From Oceanirhabdus sp. W0125-5 (GTDB taxonomy: Bacteria > Bacillota > Clostridia > Clostridiales > Clostridiaceae), in assembly GCF_027938815.1 (NCBI RefSeq), contig NZ_CP115913.1:2328001-2392000 (forward strand): a stretch of DNA of 64,000 nucleotides, written 5' to 3'. A program made the translations under genes and the position numbers. Numbering within the stretch: position 1 is the first letter of the stretch; each line of letters opens with the position of its first letter. Shown in pieces: positions 25,508 through 34,106 of this stretch. A model generated the notes under the pieces. That model worked only from the letters and a program-made list of their open reading frames with translations. It did no database searches and was not told where the DNA came from.

Positions 25508-26725
25508 ATGAAAAAACTAAACTTTTTTATCTTTGGTGAACCAGGACTATATGATGAATTTAATCCTAGATATATTCTAGAAAATAATAAGCTTCATGAA
25601 ATAATTTATACTATTGCTGAGGGAACGGCATTTTTATTTGGAGTGGCAGAGTTAGAAAATCTTTTAGCTATAGATAAAAAAGGTTTGATAGATATGATTT
25701 CAAAGCTTAAAAGAATCGGTGCCATAAAGGTAAATGAACAAGGACGATTTGCTATTAACTTTACATTGTTTTTGGCTAAAGATATAGATAACATTCAAGA
25801 ATATCTTAAATATGCTGGAAAGAGAATTGGAGATAGAATCTTAAGCTTAGGAAAAGAAATTAAAAACATTATTGAGGAAGAACAAATTACTCTTAATGAA
25901 GTATTAATGAAGAGAAAGTTGTATCATGTCATTTGTGATTATACATTTGATGGAGTAGCTTTAGATTATTTTAGTAAAAAAGGGCTTTTTAAAGTAAGTA
26001 AAGTGAATGAAGGGAATAGAGATTATATACTTTATGCCTATGAAGATGATTCAGTATTAAATAAATTTAGTAACAAACTTTTGTGTAGCAGCAATAATGT
26101 ACAGATAGACGGATATAGATTTAATAGCTTTGGAGATTGTGATGGTAACAGAAATGACCTATTTAGATATCTTAGAAGAGTTGATAGAGAAATTAACAAT
26201 ATTCAAAATGCAGGTGAATTGAATAGCGCATATACAAAGTGGGTAAGTAAGAGAAATAATGAACTTGCCAAAGAGTTAGGAGATTATATTATCAACTTGG
26301 CAAAAGGGCTTATTCATGGAAATGAGAGCAAATATGAAGATTTATTTAACATTGGTAAGGCATTAGGGTATTTAGATTTACTTGAGAAAGGTAAAGTAAG
26401 CATAAATGTGCCAATATTTACTGAGAATCACGAAGAGGTATTTAATAAGGTTGGAGAATATATAAGTTCAGAGATATACGATGAATTAAAAGAGATTCTT
26501 AAAGAAATGAGCGAAAGACTTGAGAATATAACTGCTATTAGGCACGGTGTAGATATAAAAGAAATTGCCTTAGAATTATGGCATCTTATATTTGGTTCTA
26601 TAAACGAATATTTAGTGGAAAAGGGATTTGTGGACAAACCTTATTATAGTGAATTTGAGGGAAGATATCTTCAGAGTATTTATATGTTAAAGAGTGAAGG
26701 AGGGAATCAGAATGAAAATAATTGA
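25508..26725 (+). CDS. unknown protein with N-terminal winged-helix-like segment
   Basis: A 405-residue soluble protein I do not recognise. Residues about 30-85 (ELENLLAIDKKGLIDMISKLKRIGAIKVNEQGRF) look like a winged-helix DNA-binding domain, and the rest is mostly helical and charged without a catalytic motif. It overlaps the start of the amidohydrolase gene by 14 bases, so the two are translated together. A transcriptional regulator acting with the phosphatase or amidohydrolase is possible; this is inference. Confidence 0.6.
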   Translation: MKKLNFFIFGEPGLYDEFNPRYILENNKLHEIIYTIAEGTAFLFGVAELENLLAIDKKGLIDMISKLKRIGAIKVNEQGRFAINFTLFLAKDIDNIQEYLKYAGKRIGDRILSLGKEIKNIIEEEQITLNEVLMKRKLYHVICDYTFDGVALDYFSKKGLFKVSKVNEGNRDYILYAYEDDSVLNKFSNKLLCSSNNVQIDGYRFNSFGDCDGNRNDLFRYLRRVDREINNIQNAGELNSAYTKWVSKRNNELAKELGDYIINLAKGLIHGNESKYEDLFNIGKALGYLDLLEKGKVSINVPIFTENHEEVFNKVGEYISSEIYDELKEILKEMSERLENITAIRHGVDIKEIALELWHLIFGSINEYLVEKGFVDKPYYSEFEGRYLQSIYMLKSEGGNQNENN

Positions 26726-27569
26726 TGCACACATGCACTTTTCTAATATAGAAAGTTTTAAAAGAACAGCTGAGGAATTATCATTTATTGATTATAGTTC
26801 AAAAGGGATTTTGAAGGAATATGATGAAAATGGTGTTGTTTATGGTATTGGAATGGGATTAACTGAAGGGGAAGAAGGCGGTTTCCCAGATGTGAATTCA
26901 ATAAATCCAATGTGCTTAGACTTAGAAAAGAATCCTGATAATGTGTTAACGTGTATTGGAATTAATCCAGTAGTTTTAGATACAGAGAATGAAGAAATTA
27001 AGGAACAGGAACTTAAAAGAATTGAAGAAGCTTTAAAAGAAAAAAATGTAGTAGGTATAAAGATATATGCTGGATATTATCATTATCATGTTTGGGATGA
27101 AGTCTATACACCTGTTTATAAATTAGCAGAAAAATATAAGCTTCCTGTTGTGATTCATAGTGGAGATACATATTCAGAGAGAGGATTATTAAAATATTCT
27201 AAGCCTCTAGAGGTAGATGAATTAGCACTTAAATTTAGATGGGTAAATTTTATAATTGCTCATTTTGGAGATCCTTGGGTAATGGAGACGGCAGAGATTA
27301 TTTCAAAGAATTCAAATGTGTATGCTGATATCTCAGGACTTATAGTTGGAAATGAAGCAAAGGTTCAAAAATTCATGAATGAGAAATTATTTATGGAGCA
27401 TTTTAAAAGAGCATTTGTGTATGCAGATAACTATAAGAAGATCTTATTTGGAACAGACTGGCCGCTGGTTAGAGTTAAACCATATATTGAGTTTGTAAAG
27501 GAGTTAATTCCAGAAGAACACTGGGAAGATGTATTTTATAATAATGCAGCTAAGTTGTTTAACATTTAG
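26712..27569 (+). CDS. amidohydrolase family protein (TIM-barrel metal hydrolase)
   Basis: A 285-residue metal-dependent hydrolase of the amidohydrolase-2 type. The N-terminal metal site is DAHMHF, VVIHSGD and IIAHFGDP supply later ligands, and FGTDWP gives the catalytic Asp. The natural substrate is unknown; relatives act on lactones, decarboxylations and cyclic amides. The ATG at 26712 is used because GGAGGG at 26699-26704 precedes it; the frame extends upstream to 26694. Confidence 0.85.
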   Translation: MKIIDAHMHFSNIESFKRTAEELSFIDYSSKGILKEYDENGVVYGIGMGLTEGEEGGFPDVNSINPMCLDLEKNPDNVLTCIGINPVVLDTENEEIKEQELKRIEEALKEKNVVGIKIYAGYYHYHVWDEVYTPVYKLAEKYKLPVVIHSGDTYSERGLLKYSKPLEVDELALKFRWVNFIIAHFGDPWVMETAEIISKNSNVYADISGLIVGNEAKVQKFMNEKLFMEHFKRAFVYADNYKKILFGTDWPLVRVKPYIEFVKELIPEEHWEDVFYNNAAKLFNI

Positions 27570-27631
27570 GTATATTTGATAAATGTAAAAAATTAAAATA
27601 CAACATATGTTTGATGAAAAGGGGGATTCTT

Positions 27632-28180
27632 ATGTCATATATTTGGCAAGGAGAAAAAATAAAACTTAGAGCAGTTGAAATGAAAGATTTTGAGGGATAT
27701 TTTAATAGTGAAGAAAAAGATTCTGAATCAGATAGAGCAAGTTTTAATATAATGCTTCCATTAACAGAAGAGAAAATAAAAAAGAGGGTAGAAAACCTTT
27801 CAAAAAGTTCTTTTGAAAGTGATGAATTTTTTTTCATTATGGAGGATATTGAAGGTAATGCTGTTGGAAATATTAACACTCACTCATGCAGCAAAAGGTA
27901 TGGTACTTTTGAGTATGGACTTGGGGTTAGAAGACGATACAGGGGAAATGGTTATGCAAAAGAAGCTATAAAAATGATTTTAGGGTATTACTTTAACGAA
28001 TTAAGATATCAGAAAGTAAATGTATATATATACGAATTTAATGACAAATCAATAGGATTACATGAAAAGTTAGGTTTTGTACTTGAAGGAAGATTGAGAA
28101 GAAATTATTATACAAATGGCAAATATTATGATGTACTATGCTATGGATTAACTAAGGAGGAGTTTTTGAAGGAGAAATAA
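27632..28180 (+). CDS. GNAT family N-acetyltransferase (RimJ/RimL-like)
   Basis: A 182-residue acetyltransferase with GVRRRYRGNGYAKEAIKMIL as the acetyl-CoA site and DKSIGLHEKLGFVLEGRLRRNYY, the usual RimL-like C-terminal segment. The start at 27632 follows AAGGGGGA; an upstream ATG at 27611 has no proper site. The substrate is unknown. Confidence 0.82.
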   Translation: MSYIWQGEKIKLRAVEMKDFEGYFNSEEKDSESDRASFNIMLPLTEEKIKKRVENLSKSSFESDEFFFIMEDIEGNAVGNINTHSCSKRYGTFEYGLGVRRRYRGNGYAKEAIKMILGYYFNELRYQKVNVYIYEFNDKSIGLHEKLGFVLEGRLRRNYYTNGKYYDVLCYGLTKEEFLKEK

Positions 28181-28201
28181 AGTAAAAAGGGGAAAGTGAT
28201 C

Positions 28202-28708
28202 ATGGATATAGAAATTGTAAAGGTAGCTGAAGAGGAACGTGAAATATTAGCACGATTAATCGAATTATATGAATATGACTTTTCAGAGTATGAAAATAGT
28301 GATGTGAATTTTCTAGGGTTATATGGGTATACATATTTAGATTACTATTGGACTGAAAAGCGAAGGTTTCCATATTTTATAAAAGTTAATAATAAACTTG
28401 CCGGTTTTGTTATGGTGTGTGATTATTGTTATTTATCTAAAGATAAAGATACTCTTTTTATGAGTGAGTTCTTTATTATGAAGAAATATCGTAGAAGTGG
28501 AATAGGAAAATATGCAGCTAAGAAAGTATTTGAGATGCATCCAGGGAAATGGGAACTAACTGTTCATCCTAATAATCCAGTATCACATATGTTCTGGGAA
28601 TCAGTAATAAAAGAAATGGTTGGGGATGAATTTAAGAAACATATTGATGTAGAAGATATTTATGATGATGAGTTTGGAATTGCATATACATTTAGAAATG
28701 ATTTGTAG
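28202..28708 (+). CDS. GNAT family N-acetyltransferase
   Basis: A 168-residue acetyltransferase. SEFFIMKKYRRSGIGKYAAKKVF is the acetyl-CoA loop, and WELTVHPNNPVSHMFWESV the C-terminal motif. It resembles uncharacterised acetyltransferases often found as single cassettes in Firmicutes. The ATG at 28202 fits the AAAGGGG site better than the GTG at 28196. It is the last of six GNAT genes in this island. Confidence 0.8.
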   Translation: MDIEIVKVAEEEREILARLIELYEYDFSEYENSDVNFLGLYGYTYLDYYWTEKRRFPYFIKVNNKLAGFVMVCDYCYLSKDKDTLFMSEFFIMKKYRRSGIGKYAAKKVFEMHPGKWELTVHPNNPVSHMFWESVIKEMVGDEFKKHIDVEDIYDDEFGIAYTFRNDL

Positions 28709-28778
28709 ATTATGGCACTATCTTTTGAAATTAAGTAATATTTTTCATGTATGATTAAAAGTTAATGGGGGAATTAAA

Positions 28779-28898
28779 GTGGATAATATAGTACGATATT
28801 ATGACGGATATAATGAAGATATAAGGCTAATAAAAGATAGAGCACATCAAATAGAATTTATTACAACAATTAAATATTTAGATGAATTTATTAACTAG
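28779..28898 (+). pseudogene. truncated SAM-dependent methyltransferase, N-terminal stump
   Basis: A GTG with a GGGGGAA site opens 39 codons reading (V/M)DNIVRYYDGYNEDIRL and IEFITTIKYLDEFI, which resembles the N-terminus of class I SAM-dependent methyltransferases of about 250 residues. It then stops at TAG before the SAM-binding glycine motif. No continuation is visible in the other frames before the aspS promoter at 28980. It is most likely the remains of a gene cut off by a deletion. Confidence 0.55.
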
Positions 28899-28979
28899 GG
28901 TGTGGGTTACATGGACTTTATATAGGGAATAATTAAAAAAGTTAATAAAAATAATTCTAAAAATTTTGATAAAAAGTAG

Positions 28980-29008
28980 TTGACATGATATGGACATTAC
29001 AATATAAT
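28980..29008 (+). promoter_or_regulatory. consensus sigma-A promoter of the aspS leader
   Basis: TTGACA (28980-28985) and TATAAT (29003-29008) are perfect consensus hexamers with a 17-base spacer. It drives the T-box leader that follows. Confidence 0.9.
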
Positions 29009-29029
29009 GTAATAAATTAATAGTAATAA

Positions 29030-29262
29030 TTGTTATGAAGGGAAGAGTAAAAGCTGCAACCTTACCAGAGAGTGGAGGATGGTGAGATCTCCATAAGAAG
29101 TATAGCTTTGAAAGACATCCTGGAACTTGTTATCTGAAACAGTAGTAGGATAATACGGTTAATCACCGTTATATGATCCAAGTGAACTATTTTATGAAAT
29201 AGTTAATAAGAATGGTACCGTGGATAATATATCTCACTTCTTAACTGAAGTGAGATTTTTTA
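29030..29262 (+). ncRNA. T-box leader with overlapping GAA/AAC specifier
   Basis: A complete T-box: AGAGAG (29067-29072) and GGTGAG in Stem I, the specifier region with GAAC at 29123-29126, a small Stem III (ACGGT/ACCGT, about 29155-29170), the T-box core TGGTACCGTGGA (29213-29224) and a terminator (29231-29262). GAAC contains both a Glu codon (GAA) and an Asn codon (AAC). Such an overlapping specifier is known from a Clostridium acetobutylicum T-box that controls tRNA-dependent transamidation genes. Uncharged tRNA should promote readthrough into aspS. Confidence 0.9.
29231..29262 (+). terminator. T-box 1 terminator
   Basis: ATCTCACTTC pairs with GAAGTGAGAT around TTAACT and is followed by six T residues. 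An AT-rich perfect hairpin (TTTAAGAAAC/GTTTCTTAAA) follows at about 29264-29287. Confidence 0.92.
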
Positions 29263-29360
29263 TTTTAAGAAACAAAAGTTTCTTAAAAATAAAATTAATG
29301 GGAATGAATAGAACAGTTAATCAATAATCAAGGGTTTAGTATATTTTACAGATTAATCTT

Positions 29361-29494
29361 TGTATTATAATACAATATTTTATCTTAAGATAAAATGAGT
29401 AAAATTATTTTGTTCTAAAGAACTCTAAATTGTAGTTTCTGAGTATCAGAAACATCCATCATTCTCAATTCTCCATTCTCCATTTTCAATTTCT
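29361..29494. repeat. dispersed hairpin repeat, copy C (right half) inside the aspS leader
   Basis: Starts with TACAATATTTTATCTTAAGATAAAATGAGTAAA, as in copies D, E and F, then AGTTTCTGAGTATCAGAAACATCCATCATT and ends in ATTCTCC-type 7-nt units. It lies between the complete T-box and a second T-box expression platform, so it has probably interrupted or replaced the missing Stem I. Confidence 0.8.
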
Positions 29495-29503
29495 TTTCAA
29501 AAA

Positions 29504-29577
29504 GTAGTTAATTAGGGTGGTACCGCGATATAAGTGAACTTAAATCGTCTCTAAATTTTTAGAGGCGATTTTTTATT
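29504..29577 (+). ncRNA. orphan T-box expression platform (no Stem I)
   Basis: A second T-box core, AGGGTGGTACCGCG (29514-29527), followed by a terminator at 29542-29576. The canonical core is closer to consensus than that of the upstream T-box. No AGAGAG or Stem I is seen between the first terminator and this core; that stretch holds the repeat. It looks like the 3' half of a tandem T-box. Confidence 0.8.
29542..29576 (+). terminator. T-box 2 terminator
   Basis: ATCGTCTCTAAA pairs with TTTAGAGGCGAT (with a G-T pair) and is followed by six T residues. Transcripts must pass it to reach aspS at 29661. Confidence 0.88.
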
Positions 29578-29660
29578 TTATAAAATGAGTAGTTGGCCAC
29601 TATTCATAAAAAATTCCGGAATTTAAATCAAACATTAAAAAATTATGGAGAGTGATTTAA

Positions 29661-30950
29661 ATGAATAGAACGTTAGTTAAGAACTTAAATAATAATATGG
29701 GAAAAGAAGTAAGAATACAAGGATGGCTTCATAGAGTGAGAAAACTTGGGAAAATTGCATTTTTGTTTCTAAGAGACAGAAGTGGAGTTGTACAATGTGT
29801 TGTAAATACAAAAGAAATTGACATTAAAGGGTTAAGAGTAGAGAGTGTAATAGAGATTAATGGAGAAGTTACAGAGAGTGGTGCAAAGAACGAAGAGGTT
29901 GAAGTTCAAGTTAGTGCTATGAGGGTATTAAATGAAGTTAATTATGAATTGCCTATGGAAATAAATAAAGAGAATATTGAAGCTTCATTAGATGTAATGA
30001 TACACAATAGGGTATTGAGTTTTAGAAATAGAAAAGTAGCTGCAATATTTAAAATTCAAGAGTGTATTTCTAAGTCTTTTGCAGAGTTCCTTAGAGGTGA
30101 AGGCTTCAAGGAGATATTTACTCCAAAGATTGTAAAAGAAGGAACTGAAGGTGGGACAGAATTATTTGAAGTAAAATACTTCAACGAAAAAGCTTATCTT
30201 GCTCAGAGCCCTCAGTTTTATAAACAAATGATGGTATCATCAGGATATGAAAGGGTATTTGAAATTGGGCATGTATACAGGGCAGAGAGCCATGACACAA
30301 AGAGACATATTAATGAATATGTAAGTCTAGACCTTGAGATGGGTTTTATCCAAGATGAGTACGAAATAATGGAATTAGAAGAAAGATTAATAAGATTTAT
30401 AATCCATAATATCTGTAATGAATGTAAGGAAGAAGTTCAACTTTTAGAGGCTAATATTCCAATAATTAATGAAGAAATTCCTAAAATGAAAATGAGTGAA
30501 GCTATTGAAATTTTAAAAACAGAGTATAATAAAACGAATCTTGAGAGAGATCTTGACCCAGAAGGAGAAAAACTCATAAGTGAATATGTTAAAGAGAAGT
30601 ATGGAAGTGACTTCGTATTCTTAACTCATTATCCTCAGGAAAAAAGACCTATGTATACTATGCCTGCTCCAAATGGTGAAACAAAGAGTTTTGACCTTAT
30701 ATTCAGAGGGTTGGAGATAACAACTGGAGGACAGAGAATACATTCCTATGAAGTTTTAAAAGAGAAGATGATAGAGACGGGATTAAATCCAGAAAGTTTT
30801 GAAGGGTATTTAAGCGCATTTAAATATGGAATGCCTCCTCATGGCGGATTGGCAATAGGTCTTGAGAGAATAACAGCATCTTTCTTGGGTATTGAAAATG
30901 TGAGAGAAACTACTATGTTTACTAGAGACAAAAACAGATTAACACCATAA
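29661..30950 (+). CDS. aspS: archaeal-type aspartyl-tRNA synthetase, probably non-discriminating
   Basis: A 429-residue class IIb synthetase. An N-terminal OB-fold anticodon domain (about 1-100) is followed by the catalytic core with TEGGTELF, YLAQSPQFYKQ, the motif 2 segment FRAE-like YRAESH, FDLIFRGLEITTGGQR and the motif 3 end GLAIGLERITASF. Length and motifs match the archaeal/eukaryotic AspRS form, not bacterial AspRS (about 590 aa) or AsnRS. His24 in GWLHRV corresponds to a position where His is linked to enzymes that also charge tRNA-Asn, giving Asp-tRNA-Asn for GatCAB. The double-codon T-box fits that role. No gat genes follow here. Confidence 0.85.
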   Translation: MNRTLVKNLNNNMGKEVRIQGWLHRVRKLGKIAFLFLRDRSGVVQCVVNTKEIDIKGLRVESVIEINGEVTESGAKNEEVEVQVSAMRVLNEVNYELPMEINKENIEASLDVMIHNRVLSFRNRKVAAIFKIQECISKSFAEFLRGEGFKEIFTPKIVKEGTEGGTELFEVKYFNEKAYLAQSPQFYKQMMVSSGYERVFEIGHVYRAESHDTKRHINEYVSLDLEMGFIQDEYEIMELEERLIRFIIHNICNECKEEVQLLEANIPIINEEIPKMKMSEAIEILKTEYNKTNLERDLDPEGEKLISEYVKEKYGSDFVFLTHYPQEKRPMYTMPAPNGETKSFDLIFRGLEITTGGQRIHSYEVLKEKMIETGLNPESFEGYLSAFKYGMPPHGGLAIGLERITASFLGIENVRETTMFTRDKNRLTP

Positions 30951-30956
30951 TCATAC

Positions 30957-31040
30957 GTCTAAAAAAGCTCAATCTCGGCGTAACTAAGGCACACTGTGCT
31001 GCTCGTTCGCCTTGTTCCTTGATCTTGAACTTTTTAGACA
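30957..31040. repeat. GC-rich palindromic element after aspS
   Basis: The ends GTCTAAAAAAGCTCAA and TTGAACTTTTTAGAC form a long inverted repeat. Inside, AAGGC and GCCTT bracket a CACACTGTG hairpin. It is clearly richer in G+C than its surroundings. It may act as a terminator for aspS, a small structured RNA or a mobile palindromic repeat. Only one copy is in this window. Confidence 0.6.
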
Positions 31041-31105
31041 GTATGAAATTCTAAAGGAATTATTATATATAAAAAAAGAACAAAGAAAAGAGAACAAATA
31101 ATGAT

Positions 31106-31132
31106 AGCTTTCAGCTTAGCTGAAAGCTTTTC
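31106..31132 (+). terminator. hairpin terminator upstream of chemoreceptor gene
   Basis: AGCTTTCAGC pairs perfectly with GCTGAAAGCT around TTA and is followed by TTTTCC. It insulates the chemoreceptor gene from aspS. Confidence 0.75.
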
Positions 31133-31250
31133 CTCTATAAAAAGATTAAATAAAATATAAAAATTTACATTTTTTTTATAAAAAAAAGTAAAAATACATC
31201 TTTTTTGTTGTATAATAAAGAAAGTATGTTTAATTTAGGGAGGTTATACA

Positions 31251-32942
31251 ATGAAAGGGAAATTTATTAGGAGCTTTAAGTTCAGGCTTATTGCTATCTT
31301 TTTTGTTTTATTAGCTATACAAGCAGGGGTATTGACAAAACTTATAGCTACTAAGTTTATGGAAGCAGAACAAGAGGCTGTTAATATATATACAGATATT
31401 ATTTATAATGGATTTGATGATCAAATAAAAGGTGAATGGAATATTAAAGAGGGGCGATTATTTAAAGGGAATTATGATATCGAAAGACATGAAGAACTTA
31501 ATGAAAAATTAGATTCGTACTTAAAAGATGATATTATGGTTACATTATTTAGATATGATACTAGAGTAGCTACAAATATTAAGAATGATGGGAAAAGAAT
31601 AATAGGAACAAAACTTTCACAAAAAGTTATAGATGTTGTAATAAAAGAGGGAAAAGAATTTAAGAATGTAGCTGATGTTGAAGGTCACAGTGTAGTAGCT
31701 AGATATGTACCCTTAAAAGATAATCAGGGCAACATAATAGGGATATGGTTTTCAGGGTATAAATTTGAAAATATTATAGACCGAATTGCTGGAGTGGAAC
31801 TTGAACTTATATGGACTTTTATAGTTTTTGCTATAGCTATAATGGTAGTAATCTCTATTATCATAATATTATTAACTAAGAAGATAACAGTACTTTCTAA
31901 AGAAATTGAGAAAATTGGAGATGGAAACCTTACAGGTAAAATTGAAGAAAAGATGACTAGTGAATTTGATGGAATTGTTAAAGGAACATCAAATACAATA
32001 ATATCTATGAGAAACATGATTGTAACAATAAAAGAATCATCTTTTAAAGTTGAAGAAACTACTAATGATTTAGCAAATATTTCGGAGGAGATGTCTGCAA
32101 CATCAGAAAATATTACTGCATCGGTTGAAGAAATTACCTCTACAATTAACGAACAGAGTGATACTTTGATGACGGTATGTACAGAGTTTGATGATTTTGG
32201 AAATGATCTTAATAGTTTAGCTGATGAAGTAAAGAGAGTATATAATGATTTAGGAGATACTAAAGTTAAAGTTGATGAAGGAAAAAATGAGATGAATAGC
32301 ATAGTAAATCTTATTAATCAACTTAAAGATGATTTTGGAAAGTTTGAGTATAAAATTGATAAACTTGGAGGCAATGTAAATAAGATTACAGAAATTATCA
32401 CTGTTATAAATGGAATTTCTGAACAAACTAACTTATTATCATTAAATGCATCTATTGAGGCTGCTAAAGCAGGAGATTCGGGAAGAGGTTTTGCAGTTGT
32501 TGCTGAAGAAATTAGAAAATTAGCTGAGCAAAGCAAAGAATCAGCAGAAAAAATAAATGAATTAATAGTTAATATTACTGATGATTCAACAAATATGTTA
32601 AAAGAGTCAGCAAATATGGAAAATGGGTTAAATAACGGAGTAGAGAATATTATTAATTCAATAAAAGTTATGGAAAATGTTATAGATGATATTGAAAACA
32701 TGGTACCTAATATAACTAATATAAATAGTGAAGTTAGTAATATAATAAGTAAAAAAGAAGTAGTAAGTGATAGAGTTCTTGGTGTATCTAGTTCTGCTCA
32801 AGAGGTGTCTTCGGCTACAGAAGAAATAGCAGCATCTATACAGGAAATGAATATGGGAAATGAAGAAATTGCAAATATGGCGATAGGATTAGAAGAATTG
32901 GCAAAAAATTTGATAAATCAAATGGATAAGTTTAAAGTATAA
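31251..32942 (+). CDS. methyl-accepting chemotaxis protein
   Basis: A 563-residue chemoreceptor. The order is TM1 (about 14-34), an extracellular Cache-like sensor of roughly 150 residues, TM2 (about 183-207), HAMP, and a cytoplasmic signalling domain with the conserved hairpin tip [36 protein letters not shown]. It signals through CheW/CheA to the flagellar motor. The ligand is unknown. Single-gene unit with ribosome site GGGAGG and its own upstream region. Confidence 0.93.
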   Translation: MKGKFIRSFKFRLIAIFFVLLAIQAGVLTKLIATKFMEAEQEAVNIYTDIIYNGFDDQIKGEWNIKEGRLFKGNYDIERHEELNEKLDSYLKDDIMVTLFRYDTRVATNIKNDGKRIIGTKLSQKVIDVVIKEGKEFKNVADVEGHSVVARYVPLKDNQGNIIGIWFSGYKFENIIDRIAGVELELIWTFIVFAIAIMVVISIIIILLTKKITVLSKEIEKIGDGNLTGKIEEKMTSEFDGIVKGTSNTIISMRNMIVTIKESSFKVEETTNDLANISEEMSATSENITASVEEITSTINEQSDTLMTVCTEFDDFGNDLNSLADEVKRVYNDLGDTKVKVDEGKNEMNSIVNLINQLKDDFGKFEYKIDKLGGNVNKITEIITVINGISEQTNLLSLNASIEAAKAGDSGRGFAVVAEEIRKLAEQSKESAEKINELIVNITDDSTNMLKESANMENGLNNGVENIINSIKVMENVIDDIENMVPNITNINSEVSNIISKKEVVSDRVLGVSSSAQEVSSATEEIAASIQEMNMGNEEIANMAIGLEELAKNLINQMDKFKV

Positions 32943-33119
32943 AACTATTAGAGAGTAGATGGATAATAAAAATATTCATCTGCTTTTATTTTTATGAAAA
33001 AATTATTGTAACCTATATGTAACCATTTGTAATACCTTTGTTACATTAAGTAATAGTTTTGATACTATAATATAGCTATAAAGAAAACAAGGATAGTTAT
33101 TGATAAATGAGGTGAGTAA

Positions 33120-33923
33120 ATGAAGAAGTTTATTATTGCATCTTTAGTTGTAGCGATTAGTATTGGATTAACAAAGAGTTTCTTTAATGTACCTACATAT
33201 GTTGTTGTTGCAGAAGAAAAAGGAATTAAAATTAATATAGATAAGGATAAACTTTTAGAAGCAAATCAAAAGAAAAGTATAAGATTCATATCAAAATTTA
33301 AAGATGAGAAACTTTTACAAAGAATTGAGCAAGTAATAGGGAAAGAACGTATATATATTAGTAATGAGGATTTAGATAATATAACATCTTTAGATATAAG
33401 TAATTTAGGAATTAAAGAGTTGGAAGGTATTCAGTATTTGAAAAATTTAAGGATGCTCAATGCAGGATATAATGCTATTGAAGATATAACACCTGTAAGT
33501 TCTTTGAAAAACTTAGTTTACTTTTATGGAGAAAACAACAATATTAAAGATATTACTCCATTAACAAATTGTGAAAATTTAGAATCTATCAATATGAGTA
33601 ATAATGGCTTAAAGGATATTGCAGATTTATCTTTACTTAAGGAGCTTAAAGGATTATCAATGAAAAATAATAATATAGAGAATGTTGAATTTATAAAAAA
33701 TAATTTTAATATTGAGATGGTGAATTTATCTAATAATAAGATAAAAGATTTATCACCAATACAAAACTTGAAAGAATTGAAGTGGTTATTTCTATGTAAT
33801 AATAATATTGAAGATATTGAAGTACTAGAATCCATTGAAGAATTTGTGGTTTTGGATTTAAAAGGAAACAATATTCAAAACTTTGCCCCTCTTGATAAAA
33901 TTAAAATAAATAAATTTAATTAA
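33120..33923 (+). CDS. secreted leucine-rich-repeat protein
   Basis: A 267-residue protein with an N-terminal signal or anchor segment (MKKFIIASLVVAISIGLTKS) and about eight internalin-like leucine-rich repeats of some 22 residues (units such as NNNIKDITPLTNCENLESINM). No LPXTG, S-layer or other wall-attachment motif follows the repeats, so it is probably released or lipid-phase anchored by its N-terminus. LRR proteins of this type bind other proteins; the partner is unknown. Confidence 0.85.
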   Translation: MKKFIIASLVVAISIGLTKSFFNVPTYVVVAEEKGIKINIDKDKLLEANQKKSIRFISKFKDEKLLQRIEQVIGKERIYISNEDLDNITSLDISNLGIKELEGIQYLKNLRMLNAGYNAIEDITPVSSLKNLVYFYGENNNIKDITPLTNCENLESINMSNNGLKDIADLSLLKELKGLSMKNNNIENVEFIKNNFNIEMVNLSNNKIKDLSPIQNLKELKWLFLCNNNIEDIEVLESIEEFVVLDLKGNNIQNFAPLDKIKINKFN

Positions 33924-34106
33924 TTGATAGTATAAGCTGCGGAAATTCCGTGGCTTATATTATTTAAACGGTTATAAATGTAATTGATGGAGTTAATTAA
34001 ATATATATTTAAATTTTATTTAAGGAAGATTTAATATTTTTAGTGTATAATTTATTTCATATAGATAATAATTAAAAAAATAGGTTAATGAACAGAGGTG
34101 AATTAT

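Noticed and set aside
29661-30950. Asparaginyl-tRNA synthetase assignment
   Set aside because: The Asn codon in the T-box suggests asnS, but the length and the catalytic motifs (TEGGTELF, FRGLEITTGGQR, RYGMPPHGG-like FKYGMPPHGG) are those of archaeal-type AspRS.
31724-32701. Long minus-strand open frames inside the chemoreceptor gene
   Set aside because: They are antisense shadows of an alanine/serine/glutamate-rich coding region, with low-complexity Ser/Ile/Phe translation and no ribosome site.
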